64,000 nt of DNA. Origin: Ptiloglossa arizonensis. Its lineage: Eukaryota > Arthropoda > Insecta > Hymenoptera > Colletidae. The DNA lies in assembly GCF_051014685.1 (NCBI RefSeq), contig NW_027478395.1:1426001-1490000 (forward strand). Reading direction: 5' to 3'. Position 1 is the stretch's first letter. Every line of letters starts with the position of its first letter. Both the position numbers and the translations under genes were made by a program. This document shows, piece by piece, positions 21,962 to 35,800 of this stretch. A model generated the notes under the pieces. The model was not told where the DNA came from. It was given only the letters and a program-made list of their open reading frames with translations, and did no database searches.

Positions 21962-24821
21962 ATACCTTTGTAATCGGGCGAGTTTCTACTTTCAGATATA
22001 TAATACTAGGAATTTTTCGGTTTGGTCAATCCGTTCGCGAGATGTGGGAGTTTGAAGCTAAGAAATGGTTGAGAAGGCAACAACTTTTTCGCACTTCTGC
22101 TGCTCCAAACGCTTAACCAGTATGGCCTAGTGAAAAAATACACATACCGTTGTAATCGGGCGAGTTCCTACATTCAGACGCAGCAGGAATTTTTGGGTGT
22201 GGTCAATCCGTTCGCGAGATGTGGGAGTTTGAAGCTAGGAAATGATTGAGAAGGCAACAAATTTTTCGCACTTCTTCTGCTCCAAACGCTTAACCAGAAT
22301 GGCCTAGTGAAAAAATACACATACCTTTGTAATCGGGCGAGTTTCTTCTTTCAGATGTAGTAGGAATTTTTGGGTTTGGTCAATCCGTTCGCGAGATGTG
22401 GCAGTTTGATGCTAAGAAATGGTTGAGAAGACAACAAATTTTTCGCAATTCTGCTGCCCCAAACGCTTAACCAGAACGGCCTAGGGAAAAAATACAAATA
22501 CCGTTGTAATCGGGCGAATTTCTACATTCAGACGCAGCAGGAATTTTTGGGTTTGGTCAATCCGTTCGCGAGATGTGGGAGTTTGAAGCTAGGAAATGCT
22601 TGAGAAGGCAACAAATTTTTCGCACTTCTGCTGCTCCAAACGCTTAACCAGAATGGCCTAGTGAAAAGATACACATACCTTTGTAATCGGGCGAGTTTCT
22701 TCTTTCAGATGTAGTAGGAATTTTTGGGTTTGTTCAATCCGTTCGCGAGATGTGGCAGTTTGAAGCTAAGAAATGGTTGAGAAGACAACAAATTTTTCGC
22801 ACTTCTGCTGGTCCAAACGCTTAACCAGAATGGCCTAGGGAAAAAATACACATACCGTTGTAATCGGGCGAGTTTCTACTTTCAGATGTAGTAGGATATT
22901 TTTGGGTTTGGTCAATCCGTTCGCGAGATGTGGGAGTTTGAAGCTAAGATGTGGTTGAGAAAACAACAAATTTTTCGCACTTCTGCTGCTCCAAACGCTT
23001 AACAATAATGGCCTAGTGAAAAAATACACATACCTTTGTAATCGGGCGAGTTTCTACTTTCAGATATAGTAGGAATTTTTGGGTTTGGTCAATCCGTTCG
23101 CGAGATGTGGCAGTTTGAAGCTAAGAAATGGTTGAGAAGACAACAAATTTTTCGCATTTCTGCTGCTTCAAACGCTTAACCAGAATGGCCTAGGGAAAAA
23201 ATACACATACCGTTGTAATCGGGCGAATTTCTACATTCAGACGCAGCAGGAATTTTTGGGTTTGGTCAATCCGTTCGCGAGATATGGGAGTTTGAAGCTA
23301 GGAAATGCTTGAGAAGGCAACAAATTTTTCGCACTTCTGCAGCTCCAAACGCTTAACCAGAATGGCCTAGTGAAAAAATACACATACCTTTGTAATCGGG
23401 CGAGTTTCTTCTTTCAGATGTAGTAGGAATTTTTGGGTTTGTTCAATCCGTTCGCGAGATGTGGCAGTTTGAAGCTAAGAAATGGTTGAGAAGGCACAAA
23501 ATATTTCGCACTTCTGCTGCTCCAAACGCTTAACAAGAATGGCCTAGTGAAAAAATACACATACCTTTGTAATCGGGCGAGTTTCTACTTTCAGATATAG
23601 TAGGAATTTTTCGGTTTGGTCAATCCGTTCGCGAGATGTGGGAGTTTGAAGCTAAGAAATGGTTGAGGAGGCAACAACTTTTTCGCACTTCTGCTGCTCC
23701 AAACGCTTAACCAGAATGGCCTAGGGAAAAAATACACATACCGTTGCAATCGGGCGAGTTCCTTCTTTCAGATGTAGTAGGAATTTTTGGGTTTGGTCAA
23801 TCCGTTCGCGAGATGTGGGAGTTTGAAGCTAATAAATGGTTGAGAAGACAACAAATTTTTCGCACTTCTGCTGCTCCAAACGCTTAACCAGAATGGACTA
23901 GGGAAAAAATACACATACCGTTGTAATCGGGCGAGTTTCTACATTCAGACGCAGCAGGAATTTTTGGGTGTGGTCAATCCGTTCGCGCGATATGGGAGTT
24001 TGAAGCTAAGAAATGGTTGAGAAGACACCAAATATTTCGCACTTCTCCTGCTGCAAACGCTTAACAATAATGGCCTAGTGAAAAAATACACATACCTTTG
24101 TAATCGGGCGAGTTTCTACTTTCAGATATAGTAGGAATTTTTGGGTTTGGTCAATCCGTTCGCGAGATGTGGGAGTTTGAAGCTAAGAAATGGTTGAGAA
24201 GACAACAAATTTTTCGCACTTCTGCTGCTCCAAACGCTTAACCAGAATGGACTAGGGAAAAAAAAACATACCGTTGTAATCGGGCGAGTTTCTACATTCA
24301 GACGCAGCAGGAATTTTTGGGTGTGGTCAATCCGTTCGCGAGATATGGGAGTTTGAAGCTAAGAAATGGTTGAGAAGACACCAAATTTTTCGCACTTCTG
24401 CTGCTCCAAACGCTTAATAATAATGGCCTAGTGAAAAAATACACATACCTTTGTAATCGGGCGAGTTTCTACTTTCAGATATATAATACTAGGAATTTTT
24501 CGGTTTGGTCAATCCGTTCGCGAGATGTGGGAGTTTGAAGCTAAGAAATGGTTGAGAAGGCAACAACTTTTTCGCACTTCTGCTGCTCCAAACGCTTAAC
24601 CAGTATGGCCTAGGGAAAAAATACACATACCGTTGTAATCGGGCGAGTTTCTACTTTCAGATATATAATACTAGGAATTTTTGGGTTTGGTCAATCCGTT
24701 CGCGAGATGTGGGAGTTTGAAGCTAAGAAATGGTTGAGAAGACAACAAATTTTGCGCATTTCAGCTGCTCCAAACGCTTAACCAGAATGGCCTTGGGAAA
24801 AAATACACATACCGTTGTTAT

Positions 24822-24827
24822 CGTACG
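24822..24827. other. CGTACG palindrome replacing CGGGCG at the monomer junction
   Basis: In class C monomers the TCGGGCGAG junction reads TCGTACGAG (here TCGTACGCG). The two-base change abolishes the CGGG of the CENP-B-box-like motif and creates a six-base palindrome. It recurs many times from 25.3 to 63.1 kb. No function is demonstrated. Confidence 0.6.
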
Positions 24828-24829
24828 CG

Positions 24830-25006
24830 TTTCTGCTTTCAGACGCAATAGGAATTTTTGGGTTTGGTCAATCCGTTCGCGAGATATGGGAGTTTGAAGC
24901 TAAGAAATGGTTGAGAAGACAACAAATTTTTCGCACTTCTGCTGCCCCAAACGCTTAACCAGAACGGCCTAGGGAAAAAAGACACATACCGTTGTAATCG
25001 GGCGAG
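24830..25006 (+). repeat. Class C monomer (ACGCAATAGG), representative
   Basis: Class C begins with TTTCT(A/G)CTTTCAGACGCAAT and follows the junction GTTGTTATCGTACG. Upstream neighbours normally carry TTTTGCGCATTTCAGCTGC and GCCTTGGGAAAAAATAC. This set of linked variants is common from about 24.8 kb rightward. Left of that I saw only one related junction, at 9,031. Confidence 0.78.
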
Positions 25007-27000
25007 TTTCTACATTCAGACGCTGCAGGAATTTTTGGGTGTGGTCAATCCGTTCGCGAGATATGGGAGTTTGAAGCTAAGAAATGCTTGAGAAGGCAAC
25101 AAATTTTTCGCACTTCTGCTGCTCCAAACGCTTAACGAGAATGGCCTAGGGAAAAAATACACATACCGTTGTAATCGGGCGAGTTTCTACATTCAGACGC
25201 AGCAGGAATTTTTGTGTTTGGTCAATCCGTTCGCGAGATGTGGGAGTTTGAAGCTAAGAAATGGTTGACAAGGCAACAAATTTTTCGCACTTCTGCTGCT
25301 CCAAACGCTTAACCAGAGTGGCCTTGGGAAAAAATACAAATACCGTTGTTATCGTACGAGTTTCTACTTTCAGACGCAATAGGAATTTTTGGGTTTGGTC
25401 AATCCGTTCGCGAGATATGGGAGTTTGAAGCTAAGAAATGGTTGAGAAGACAACAAATCTTTCGCACTTCTGCTGCTCCAAACGCTTAACCAGAATGGCC
25501 CAGTGAAAAAATACACATACCTTTGTAAACGGGCGAGTTTCTACATTCAGACGTAGTAGGATTTTTTGGGTGTGGTCAATCCGTTCGCGAGATATGGGAG
25601 TTTGAAGCTAAGAAATGGTTTAGAAGGCAACAAAATTTTGGCATTTCAGCTGCACCAAACGCTTAACCAGAATGGCCTTGGGAAAAAATACAAATACCGT
25701 TGCTATCGTACGAGTTTCTACTTTCAGACGCAATAGGAATTTTTGGGTTTGGTCAATCCGTTCGCGAGATGCGGCAGTTTGAATCTAAGAAATGGTAGAG
25801 AAGACAACAAATTTTTCGCATTCCTGCTGCTCCAAACGCTTAACCAGAATGGACTAGGGAAAAAATACACATACCTTTGTAATCGGGCGAGTGTCTCCTT
25901 TCAGATGTAGTAGGAATTTTTGGGTTTGGTTAATCCGTTCGCGAGATGCGGCAGTTTGAAGCTAAGAAATGGTTGAGAAGACAACAAATTTTTCGCACTT
26001 CTGCTGCTCCAAACGCTTAACCAGAGTGGCCTAGGGAAAAAAGACACATACCGTTGTAATCGAGCGAGTTTCTACATTCAGACGTAGCAGGAATTTTTGG
26101 GTGTGGTCAATCCGTTCGCGAGATATGGGAGTTTGAAACTAAGAAATGGTGGAGAAGGCAACAAATTTTGCGCATTTCAGCTGCTCCAAACGCTTAACCA
26201 GAATGGCCTTGGGAAAAAATACACATACCGTTGTTATCGGGCGAGTTTCTACATTCAGGCGCAATAGGAATTTTTGGGTTTGGTCAATCCGTTCGCGAGA
26301 TATGGGAGTTTGAAGCTAAGAAATGGTTGAGAAGACAACAAATTTTTCGCACTTCTGCTGCCCCAAACGCTTAACCAGAACGGCCTAGGGAAAAAAGACA
26401 CATACCGTTGTAATCGGGCGAGCTTCTACATTCAGACGCAGCAGGAATTTTTGGGTGTGGTCAATCCGTTCGCGAGATATGGGAGTTTGAAGCTAAGAAA
26501 TGCTTGAGGAGGCAACAAATTTTTCGCACTTCTGCTGCTCCAAACGCTTAACGAGAATGGCCTAGGGAAAAAATACACATACCGTTGTAATCGGGCGAGT
26601 TTCTACATTCAGGCGCAGCAGGAATTTTTGTGTTTGGTCAATCCGTTCGCGAGATGTGGGAGTTTGAAGCTAAGAAATGGTTGACAAGGCAACAAATTTT
26701 TCGCACTTCTGCTGCTCCAAACGCTTAACCAGAACGGCCTAGGGAAAAAAGACACATACCGTTGTAATCGGGCGAGTTTCTACATTCAGACGCAGCAGGA
26801 ATTTTAGGGTTTGGTCTATCCGTTCGCGAGATGTGGGAGTTTGAAGCTAAGAAATGGTTGAGAAGACAACCAATTTTTCGCACTTCTGCTGCTCGAAATG
26901 CTTAACCAGAATGGACTAGGGAAAAAATACACATACCGTTGTAATCGGGCGAGTTTCTAGTTTCAGATGTAGTAGGAATTTTTGGGATTGGTTAACCAGT

Positions 27001-30000
27001 TCGCGAGATATGGGAGCTTGAAGCTAGGAAATGCTTGAGAAGGCAACAAATTTTTCGCACTTCTGCTGCTCCAAACGCTTAACCAGAATGGCCTAGTGAA
27101 AAAATACACATACCTTTGTAATCGGGCGAGTTTCTTCTTTCAGATGTAGTAGGAATTTTTGGGTTTGTTCAATCCGTTCGCGAGATGTGGCAGTTTGAAG
27201 CTAAGAAATGGTTGAGAAGACAACAAATTTTTCGCACTTCTGCTGGTCCAAACGCTTAACCAGAATGGCCTAGGGAAAAAATACACATACCGTTGTAATC
27301 GGGCGAGTTTCTACTTTCAGATGTAGTAGGATATTTTTGGGTTTGGTGAATCCGTTCGCGAGATGTGGCAGTTTGAAGCTAAGAAATGGTTGAGAAGACA
27401 ACAAATTTTTCGCACTTCTGCTGGTCCAAACGCTTAACCAGAATGGCCTAGGGAAAAAATACACATACCGTTGTAATCGGGCGAGTTTCTACTTTCAGAT
27501 GTAGTAGGATATTTTTGGGTTTGGTCAATCCGTTCGCGAGATGTGGGAGTTTGAAGCTAAGATGTGGTTGAGAAAACAACAAATTTTTCGCACTTCTGCT
27601 GCTCCAAACGCTTAACAATAATGGCCTAGTGAAAAAATACACATACCTTTGTAATCGGGCGAGTTTCTACTTTCAGATATATAATACTAGGAATTTTTCG
27701 GTTTGGTCAATCCGTTCGCGAGATGTGGGAGTTTGAAGCTAAGAAATGGTTGAGAAGGCAACAACTTTTTCGCACTTCTGCTGCTCCAAACGCTTAACCA
27801 GTATGGCCTAGTGAAAAAATACACATACCGTTGTAATCGGGCGAGTTCCTACATTCAGACGCAGCAGGAATTTTTGGGTGTGGTCAATCCGTTCGCGAGA
27901 TGTGGGAGTTTGAAGCTAGGAAATGATTGAGAAGGCAACAAATTTTTCGCACTTCTTCTGCTCCAAACGCTTAACCAGAATGGCCTAGTGAAAAAATACA
28001 CATACCTTTGTAATCGGGCGAGTTTCTTCTTTCAGATGTAGTAGGAATTTTTGGGTTTGGTCAATCCGTTCGCGAGATGTGGCAGTTTGATGCTAAGAAA
28101 TGGTTGAGAAGACAACAAATTTTTCGCAATTCTGCTGCCCCAAACGCTTAACCAGAACGGCCTAGGGAAAAAATACAAATACCGTTGTAATCGGGCGAAT
28201 TTCTACATTCAGACGCAGCAGGAATTTTTGGGTTTGGTCAATCCGTTCGCGAGATGTGGGAGTTTGAAGCTAGGAAATGCTTGAGAAGGCAACAAATTTT
28301 TCGCACTTCTGCTGCTCCAAACGCTTAACCAGAATGGCCTAGTGAAAAGATACACATACCTTTGTAATCGGGCGAGTTTCTTCTTTCAGATGTAGTAGGA
28401 ATTTTTGGGTTTGTTCAATCCGTTCGCGAGATGTGGCAGTTTGAAGCTAAGAAATGGTTGAGAAGACAACAAATTTTTCGCACTTCTGCTGGTCCAAACG
28501 CTTAACCAGAATGGCCTAGGGAAAAAATACACATACCGTTGTAATCGGGCGAGTTTCTACTTTCAGATGTAGTAGGATATTTTTGGGTTTGGTCAATCCG
28601 TTCGCGAGATGTGGGAGTTTGAAGCTAAGATGTGGTTGAGAAAACAACAAATTTTTCGCACTTCTGCTGCTCCAAACGCTTAACAATAATGGCCTAGTGA
28701 AAAAATACACATACCTTTGTAATCGGGCGAGTTTCTACTTTCAGATATAGTAGGAATTTTTGGGTTTGGTCAATCCGTTCGCGAGATGTGGCAGTTTGAA
28801 GCTAAGAAATGGTTGAGAAGACAACAAATTTTTCGCATTTCTGCTGCTTCAAACGCTTAACCAGAATGGCCTAGGGAAAAAATACACATACCGTTGTAAT
28901 CGGGCGAATTTCTACATTCAGACGCAGCAGGAATTTTTGGGTTTGGTCAATCCGTTCGCGAGATATGGGAGTTTGAAGCTAGGAAATGCTTGAGAAGGCA
29001 ACAAATTTTTCGCACTTCTGCAGCTCCAAACGCTTAACCAGAATGGCCTAGTGAAAAAATACACATACCTTTGTAATCGGGCGAGTTTCTTCTTTCAGAT
29101 GTAGTAGGAATTTTTGGGTTTGTTCAATCCGTTCGCGAGATGTGGCAGTTTGAAGCTAAGAAATGGTTGAGAAGGCACAAAATATTTCGCACTTCTGCTG
29201 CTCCAAACGCTTAACAAGAATGGCCTAGTGAAAAAATACACATACCTTTGTAATCGGGCGAGTTTCTACTTTCAGATATAGTAGGAATTTTTCGGTTTGG
29301 TCAATCCGTTCGCGAGATGTGGGAGTTTGAAGCTAAGAAATGGTTGAGGAGGCAACAACTTTTTCGCACTTCTGCTGCTCCAAACGCTTAACCAGAATGG
29401 CCTAGGGAAAAAATACACATACCGTTGCAATCGGGCGAGTTCCTTCTTTCAGATGTAGTAGGAATTTTTGGGTTTGGTCAATCCGTTCGCGAGATGTGGG
29501 AGTTTGAAGCTAATAAATGGTTGAGAAGACAACAAATTTTTCGCACTTCTGCTGCTCCAAACGCTTAACCAGAATGGACTAGGGAAAAAATACACATACC
29601 GTTGTAATCGGGCGAGTTTCTACATTCAGACGCAGCAGGAATTTTTGGGTGTGGTCAATCCGTTCGCGCGATATGGGAGTTTGAAGCTAAGAAATGGTTG
29701 AGAAGACACCAAATATTTCGCACTTCTCCTGCTGCAAACGCTTAACAATAATGGCCTAGTGAAAAAATACACATACCTTTGTAATCGGGCGAGTTTCTAC
29801 TTTCAGATATAGTAGGAATTTTTGGGTTTGGTCAATCCGTTCGCGAGATGTGGGAGTTTGAAGCTAAGAAATGGTTGAGAAGACAACAAATTTTTCGCAC
29901 TTCTGCTGCTCCAAACGCTTAACCAGAATGGACTAGGGAAAAAAAAACATACCGTTGTAATCGGGCGAGTTTCTACATTCAGACGCAGCAGGAATTTTTG

Positions 30001-32681
30001 GGTGTGGTCAATCCGTTCGCGAGATATGGGAGTTTGAAGCTAAGAAATGGTTGAGAAGACACCAAATTTTTCGCACTTCTGCTGCTCCAAACGCTTAATA
30101 ATAATGGCCTAGTGAAAAAATACACATACCTTTGTAATCGGGCGAGTTTCTACTTTCAGATATATAATACTAGGAATTTTTCGGTTTGGTCAATCCGTTC
30201 GCGAGATGTGGGAGTTTGAAGCTAAGAAATGGTTGAGAAGGCAACAACTTTTTCGCACTTCTGCTGCTCCAAACGCTTAACCAGTATGGCCTAGGGAAAA
30301 AATACACATACCGTTGTAATCGGGCGAGTTTCTACTTTCAGATATATAATACTAGGAATTTTTGGGTTTGGTCAATCCGTTCGCGAGATGTGGGAGTTTG
30401 AAGCTAAGAAATGGTTGAGAAGACAACAAATTTTGCGCATTTCAGCTGCTCCAAACGCTTAACCAGAATGGCCTTGGGAAAAAATACACATACCGTTGTT
30501 ATCGTACGCGTTTCTGCTTTCAGACGCAATAGGAATTTTTGGGTTTGGTCAATCCGTTCGCGAGATATGGGAGTTTGAAGCTAAGAAATGGTTGAGAAGA
30601 CAACAAATTTTTCGCACTTCTGCTGCCCCAAACGCTTAACCAGAACGGCCTAGGGAAAAAAGACACATACCGTTGTAATCGGGCGAGTTTCTACATTCAG
30701 ACGCTGCAGGAATTTTTGGGTGTGGTCAATCCGTTCGCGAGATATGGGAGTTTGAAGCTAAGAAATGCTTGAGAAGGCAACAAATTTTTCGCACTTCTGC
30801 TGCTCCAAACGCTTAACGAGAATGGCCTAGGGAAAAAATACACATACCGTTGTAATCGGGCGAGTTTCTACATTCAGACGCAGCAGGAATTTTTGTGTTT
30901 GGTCAATCCGTTCGCGAGATGTGGGAGTTTGAAGCTAAGAAATGGTTGACAAGGCAACAAATTTTTCGCACTTCTGCTGCTCCAAACGCTTAACCAGAGT
31001 GGCCTTGGGAAAAAATACAAATACCGTTGTTATCGTACGAGTTTCTACTTTCAGACGCAATAGGAATTTTTGGGTTTGGTCAATCCGTTCGCGAGATATG
31101 GGAGTTTGAAGCTAAGAAATGGTTGAGAAGACAACAAATCTTTCGCACTTCTGCTGCTCCAAACGCTTAACCAGAATGGCCCAGTGAAAAAATACACATA
31201 CCTTTGTAAACGGGCGAGTTTCTACATTCAGACGTAGTAGGATTTTTTGGGTGTGGTCAATCCGTTCGCGAGATATGGGAGTTTGAAGCTAAGAAATGGT
31301 TTAGAAGGCAACAAAATTTTGGCATTTCAGCTGCACCAAACGCTTAACCAGAATGGCCTTGGGAAAAAATACAAATACCGTTGCTATCGTACGAGTTTCT
31401 ACTTTCAGACGCAATAGGAATTTTTGGGTTTGGTCAATCCGTTCGCGAGATGCGGCAGTTTGAATCTAAGAAATGGTAGAGAAGACAACAAATTTTTCGC
31501 ATTCCTGCTGCTCCAAACGCTTAACCAGAATGGACTAGGGAAAAAATACACATACCTTTGTAATCGGGCGAGTGTCTCCTTTCAGATGTAGTAGGAATTT
31601 TTGGGTTTGGTTAATCCGTTCGCGAGATGCGGCAGTTTGAAGCTAAGAAATGGTTGAGAAGACAACAAATTTTTCGCACTTCTGCTGCTCCAAACGCTTA
31701 ACCAGAGTGGCCTAGGGAAAAAAGACACATACCGTTGTAATCGAGCGAGTTTCTACATTCAGACGTAGCAGGAATTTTTGGGTGTGGTCAATCCGTTCGC
31801 GAGATATGGGAGTTTGAAACTAAGAAATGGTGGAGAAGGCAACAAATTTTGCGCATTTCAGCTGCTCCAAACGCTTAACCAGAATGGCCTTGGGAAAAAA
31901 TACACATACCGTTGTTATCGGGCGAGTTTCTACATTCAGGCGCAATAGGAATTTTTGGGTTTGGTCAATCCGTTCGCGAGATATGGGAGTTTGAAGCTAA
32001 GAAATGGTTGAGAAGACAACAAATTTTTCGCACTTCTGCTGCCCCAAACGCTTAACCAGAACGGCCTAGGGAAAAAAGACACATACCGTTGTAATCGGGC
32101 GAGCTTCTACATTCAGACGCAGCAGGAATTTTTGGGTGTGGTCAATCCGTTCGCGAGATATGGGAGTTTGAAGCTAAGAAATGCTTGAGGAGGCAACAAA
32201 TTTTTCGCACTTCTGCTGCTCCAAACGCTTAACGAGAATGGCCTAGGGAAAAAATACACATACCGTTGTAATCGGGCGAGTTTCTACATTCAGGCGCAGC
32301 AGGAATTTTTGTGTTTGGTCAATCCGTTCGCGAGATGTGGGAGTTTGAAGCTAAGAAATGGTTGACAAGGCAACAAATTTTTCGCACTTCTGCTGCTCCA
32401 AACGCTTAACCAGAACGGCCTAGGGAAAAAAGACACATACCGTTGTAATCGGGCGAGTTTCTACATTCAGACGCAGCAGGAATTTTAGGGTTTGGTCTAT
32501 CCGTTCGCGAGATGTGGGAGTTTGAAGCTAAGAAATGGTTGAGAAGACAACCAATTTTTCGCACTTCTGCTGCTCGAAATGCTTAACCAGAATGGACTAG
32601 GGAAAAAATACACATACCGTTGTAATCGGGCGAGTTTCTAGTTTCAGATGTAGTAGGAATTTTTGGGATTGGTTAACCAGT
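27001..32681. repeat. 5,681-bp macro-repeat, copy 2
   Basis: This directly abuts copy 1 and repeats it in the same orientation, ending at the same GGGATTGGTTAACCAGTTCGC edge (palindromes at 26,989 and 32,670). At 27,000 the sequence switches inside a monomer from that variant to GAGATATGGGAGCTTG, the copy-1 start. The junction is therefore in register, as expected for unequal crossing-over. Near identity over 5.7 kb means either a very recent event or an assembly duplication. Confidence 0.92.
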
Positions 32682-32829
32682 TCGCGAGATGTGGGAGCTT
32701 GAAGCTAAGAAATGGTTGAGAAGACAACAAATTTTTCGCACTTCTGCTGGACCAAACGTTTAACCAGAATGGCCTAGGGAAAAAATACACATACCGTTGT
32801 AATCGGGCGAGTTTCTGCATTCAGACACA
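32682..32829. repeat. Short transitional satellite segment
   Basis: Less than one monomer separates the 5,681-bp repeats from the 10-monomer repeat. It contains GGGAGCTTGAAGCTAAG and CTGCTGGACCAAACG. It is ordinary satellite with no other content. Confidence 0.7.
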
Positions 32830-35800
32830 GCAGGAATTTTTGGGTGTGGTCAATCCGTTCGCGAGATATGGGAGTTTGAAGCTAAGAAATGGTTGAGAAG
32901 ACACCAAATCTTTCGCACTTCTGCTGCTCCAAAAGCTTAACAATAATGGCCTAGTGAAAAAATAAACATACCTTTGTAATCGGGCGATCTTCTACTTTCA
33001 GATATAGTAGGAATTTTTGGGTTTGGTCAATCCGTTCGCGAGATGTGGCAGTTTGAAGCTAAGAAATGATTGAGAAGACAACAAATTTTTCGCACTTCTG
33101 CTGCTCCAAACGCTTAACCAGAATGGCCTAGGGAAATAATACACATACCGTTGTAATCGGGCGAGTTCCTTCTTTCAGATGTAGTAGGAATTTTTGGGTT
33201 TGGTCAATCCGTTCGCGAGATGTTGCAGTTTGAAGCTAAGAAATGATTGAGAAGACAACAAATTTTTCGCACTTCTGCTGCCCCAAACGCTTAACTAGAA
33301 CGGCCTAGGGAAAAAAGACACATACCGTTGTAATCGGGCGAGTTTCTACATTCAGACGCAGCAGGAATTTTTGGGTGTGGTCAATCCGTTCGCGAGGTGT
33401 GGGAGTTTGAAGCTAAGAAATGGTTGAGAAGGCAACAAATTTTTCGCACTTCTGCTGCTCCAAACGCTTAACCAGAATGGCATAGGGAAAAAATACACAT
33501 ACCGTTGTAATCGGGCGAGTTTCTACATTCAGACGCAGCAGGAATTTTTGGGTTTGGTCAATACGGTCGCGAGATATGGGAGTTTGAAGCTAGGAAATGC
33601 TTGAGAAGGCAACAAATTTTTCGCACTTCTGCTACTCCAAACGCTTAACCAGAATGGCCTAGTGGAAAAATGCACGTACCTTTTTAATCGGGCGAGTTTC
33701 TTCTTTCAGATGTAGTAGGAATTTTTGGGTTTGTTCAATCCGTTCGCGAGATGTGGGAGTTTGAAGCTAAGAAATGGTTGAGAAGAAAACAAATTTTTCG
33801 CAATTCTGCTGCCCCAAACGCTTAACAAGAACGGCCTAGGGAAAAAAGACACATACCGTTGTAATCGGGCGAGTTTCTACATTCAGACGCAGCAGGAATT
33901 TTTGGGTGTGGTCAATCCGTTCGCGAGATATGGGAGTTTGAAGCTAAGAAATGCTTGAGAAGGCAACAAATTCTTCGAACTTCTGCTGCTCCAAACGCTT
34001 AACCAGAATGGCCTAGGGAAAAAATACACATACCGTCGTAATCGGGCGAGTTTCTACATTCAGACGCAGCAGGAATTTTTGGGTGTGGTCAATCCGTTCT
34101 CGAGATATGGGAGTTTGAAGCTAAGAAATGGTTGAGAAGGCAACAAAATTTGCGCATTTCAGCTGCTCCAAACGCTTAACCAGAATGGCCTTGGGAAAAA
34201 ATACAAATACCGTTGTTATCGTACGAGTTTCTACTTTCAGACGCAATAGGAATTTTTGGGTTTTGTCAATCCGTTCGCGAGATATGGGAGTTTGAAGCTA
34301 AGAAATGGTTGAGAAGACAACAAATTTTTCGCACTTCAGCTGCCCCAAACGCTTAACCAGAACGGCCTAGGGAAAAAAGACACATACCGTTGTAATCGGG
34401 CGAGTTTCTACATTCAGACGCAGCAGGAATTTTTGGGTGTGGTCAATCCGTTCGCGAGATGTGGGAGTTTGAAGCTAAGAAATGGTTGACAAGGCAACAA
34501 ATTTTTCGCACTTCTGCTGCTCCAAACGCTTAACCAGAATGGCCTAGGGAGAAAATACACATACCGTTGTAATCGGGCGAGTTTCTACATTTAGACGCAG
34601 CAGGAATTTTTGGGTGTGGTCAATCCGTTCGCGAGATATGGGAGTTTGAAGCTAAGAAATGGTTGAGAAGACACCAAATCTTTCGCACTTCTGCTGCTCC
34701 AAAAGCTTAACAATAATGGCCTAGTGAAAAAATAAACATACCTTTGTAATCGGGCGATCTTCTACTTTCAGATATAGTAGGAATTTTTGGGTTTGGTCAA
34801 TCCGTTCGCGAGATGTGGCAGTTTGAAGCTAAGAAATGATTGAGAAGACAACAAATTTTTCGCACTTCTGCTGCTCCAAACGCTTAACCAGAATGGCCTA
34901 GGGAAATAATACACATACCGTTGTAATCGGGCGAGTTCCTTCTTTCAGATGTAGTAGGAATTTTTGGGTTTGGTCAATCCGTTCGCGAGATGTTGCAGTT
35001 TGAAGCTAAGAAATGATTGAGAAGACAACAAATTTTTCGCACTTCTGCTGCCCCAAACGCTTAACTAGAACGGCCTAGGGAAAAAAGACACATACCGTTG
35101 TAATCGGGCGAGTTTCTACATTCAGACGCAGCAGGAATTTTTGGGTGTGGTCAATCCGTTCGCGAGGTGTGGGAGTTTGAAGCTAAGAAATGGTTGAGAA
35201 GGCAACAAATTTTTCGCACTTCTGCTGCTCCAAACGCTTAACCAGAATGGCATAGGGAAAAAATACACATACCGTTGTAATCGGGCGAGTTTCTACATTC
35301 AGACGCAGCAGGAATTTTTGGGTTTGGTCAATACGGTCGCGAGATATGGGAGTTTGAAGCTACGAAATGCTTGAGAAGGCAACAAATTTTTCGCACTTCT
35401 GCTACTCCAAACGCTTAACCAGAATGGCCTAGTGGAAAAATGCACGTACCTTTTTAATCGGGCGAGTTTCTTCTTTCAGATGTAGTAGGAATTTTTGGGT
35501 TTGTTCAATCCGTTCGCGAGATGTGGGAGTTTGAAGCTAAGAAATGGTTGAGAAGAAAACAAATTTTTCGCAATTCTGCTGCCCCAAACGCTTAACAAGA
35601 ACGGCCTAGGGAAAAAAGACACATACCGTTGTAATCGGGCGAGTTTCTACATTCAGACGCAGCAGGAATTTTTGGGTGTGGTCAATCCGTTCGCGAGATA
35701 TGGGAGTTTGAAGCTAAGAAATGCTTGAGAAGGCAACAAATTCTTCGAACTTCTGCTGCTCCAAACGCTTAACCAGAATGGCCTAGGGAAAAAATACACA

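Larger units (their letters stand above)
21320..27000. repeat. 5,681-bp macro-repeat, copy 1 (32 monomers)
   Basis: Every diagnostic variant here has a counterpart 5,681 bp downstream: GGGAGCTTG at 21,331 and 27,012, tandem TAGGATATTTTTGGG monomers near 21,645/21,823 and 27,326/27,504, the 182-bp insertions at 21,995, 24,478 and 24,660, CTGCAGCTCC near 23,337, CGTACGCG near 24,822, and GCTCGAAATGC near 26,892. The right edge is GGGATTGGTTAACCAGTTCGC just before 27,000. In the stretches I compared I saw no difference between copies. Class C monomers (GCCTTGGG, TTATCGTACGAG, ACGCAATAGG) become frequent from about 24,780. Confidence 0.92.

Noticed and set aside
32931..34710. AAGCTT sites at 32,932 and 34,702 as functional features
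   Set aside because: They come from a single C-to-A change in CAAACGCTTAAC and are copied by the 1,770-bp duplication. They are only useful as a marker.
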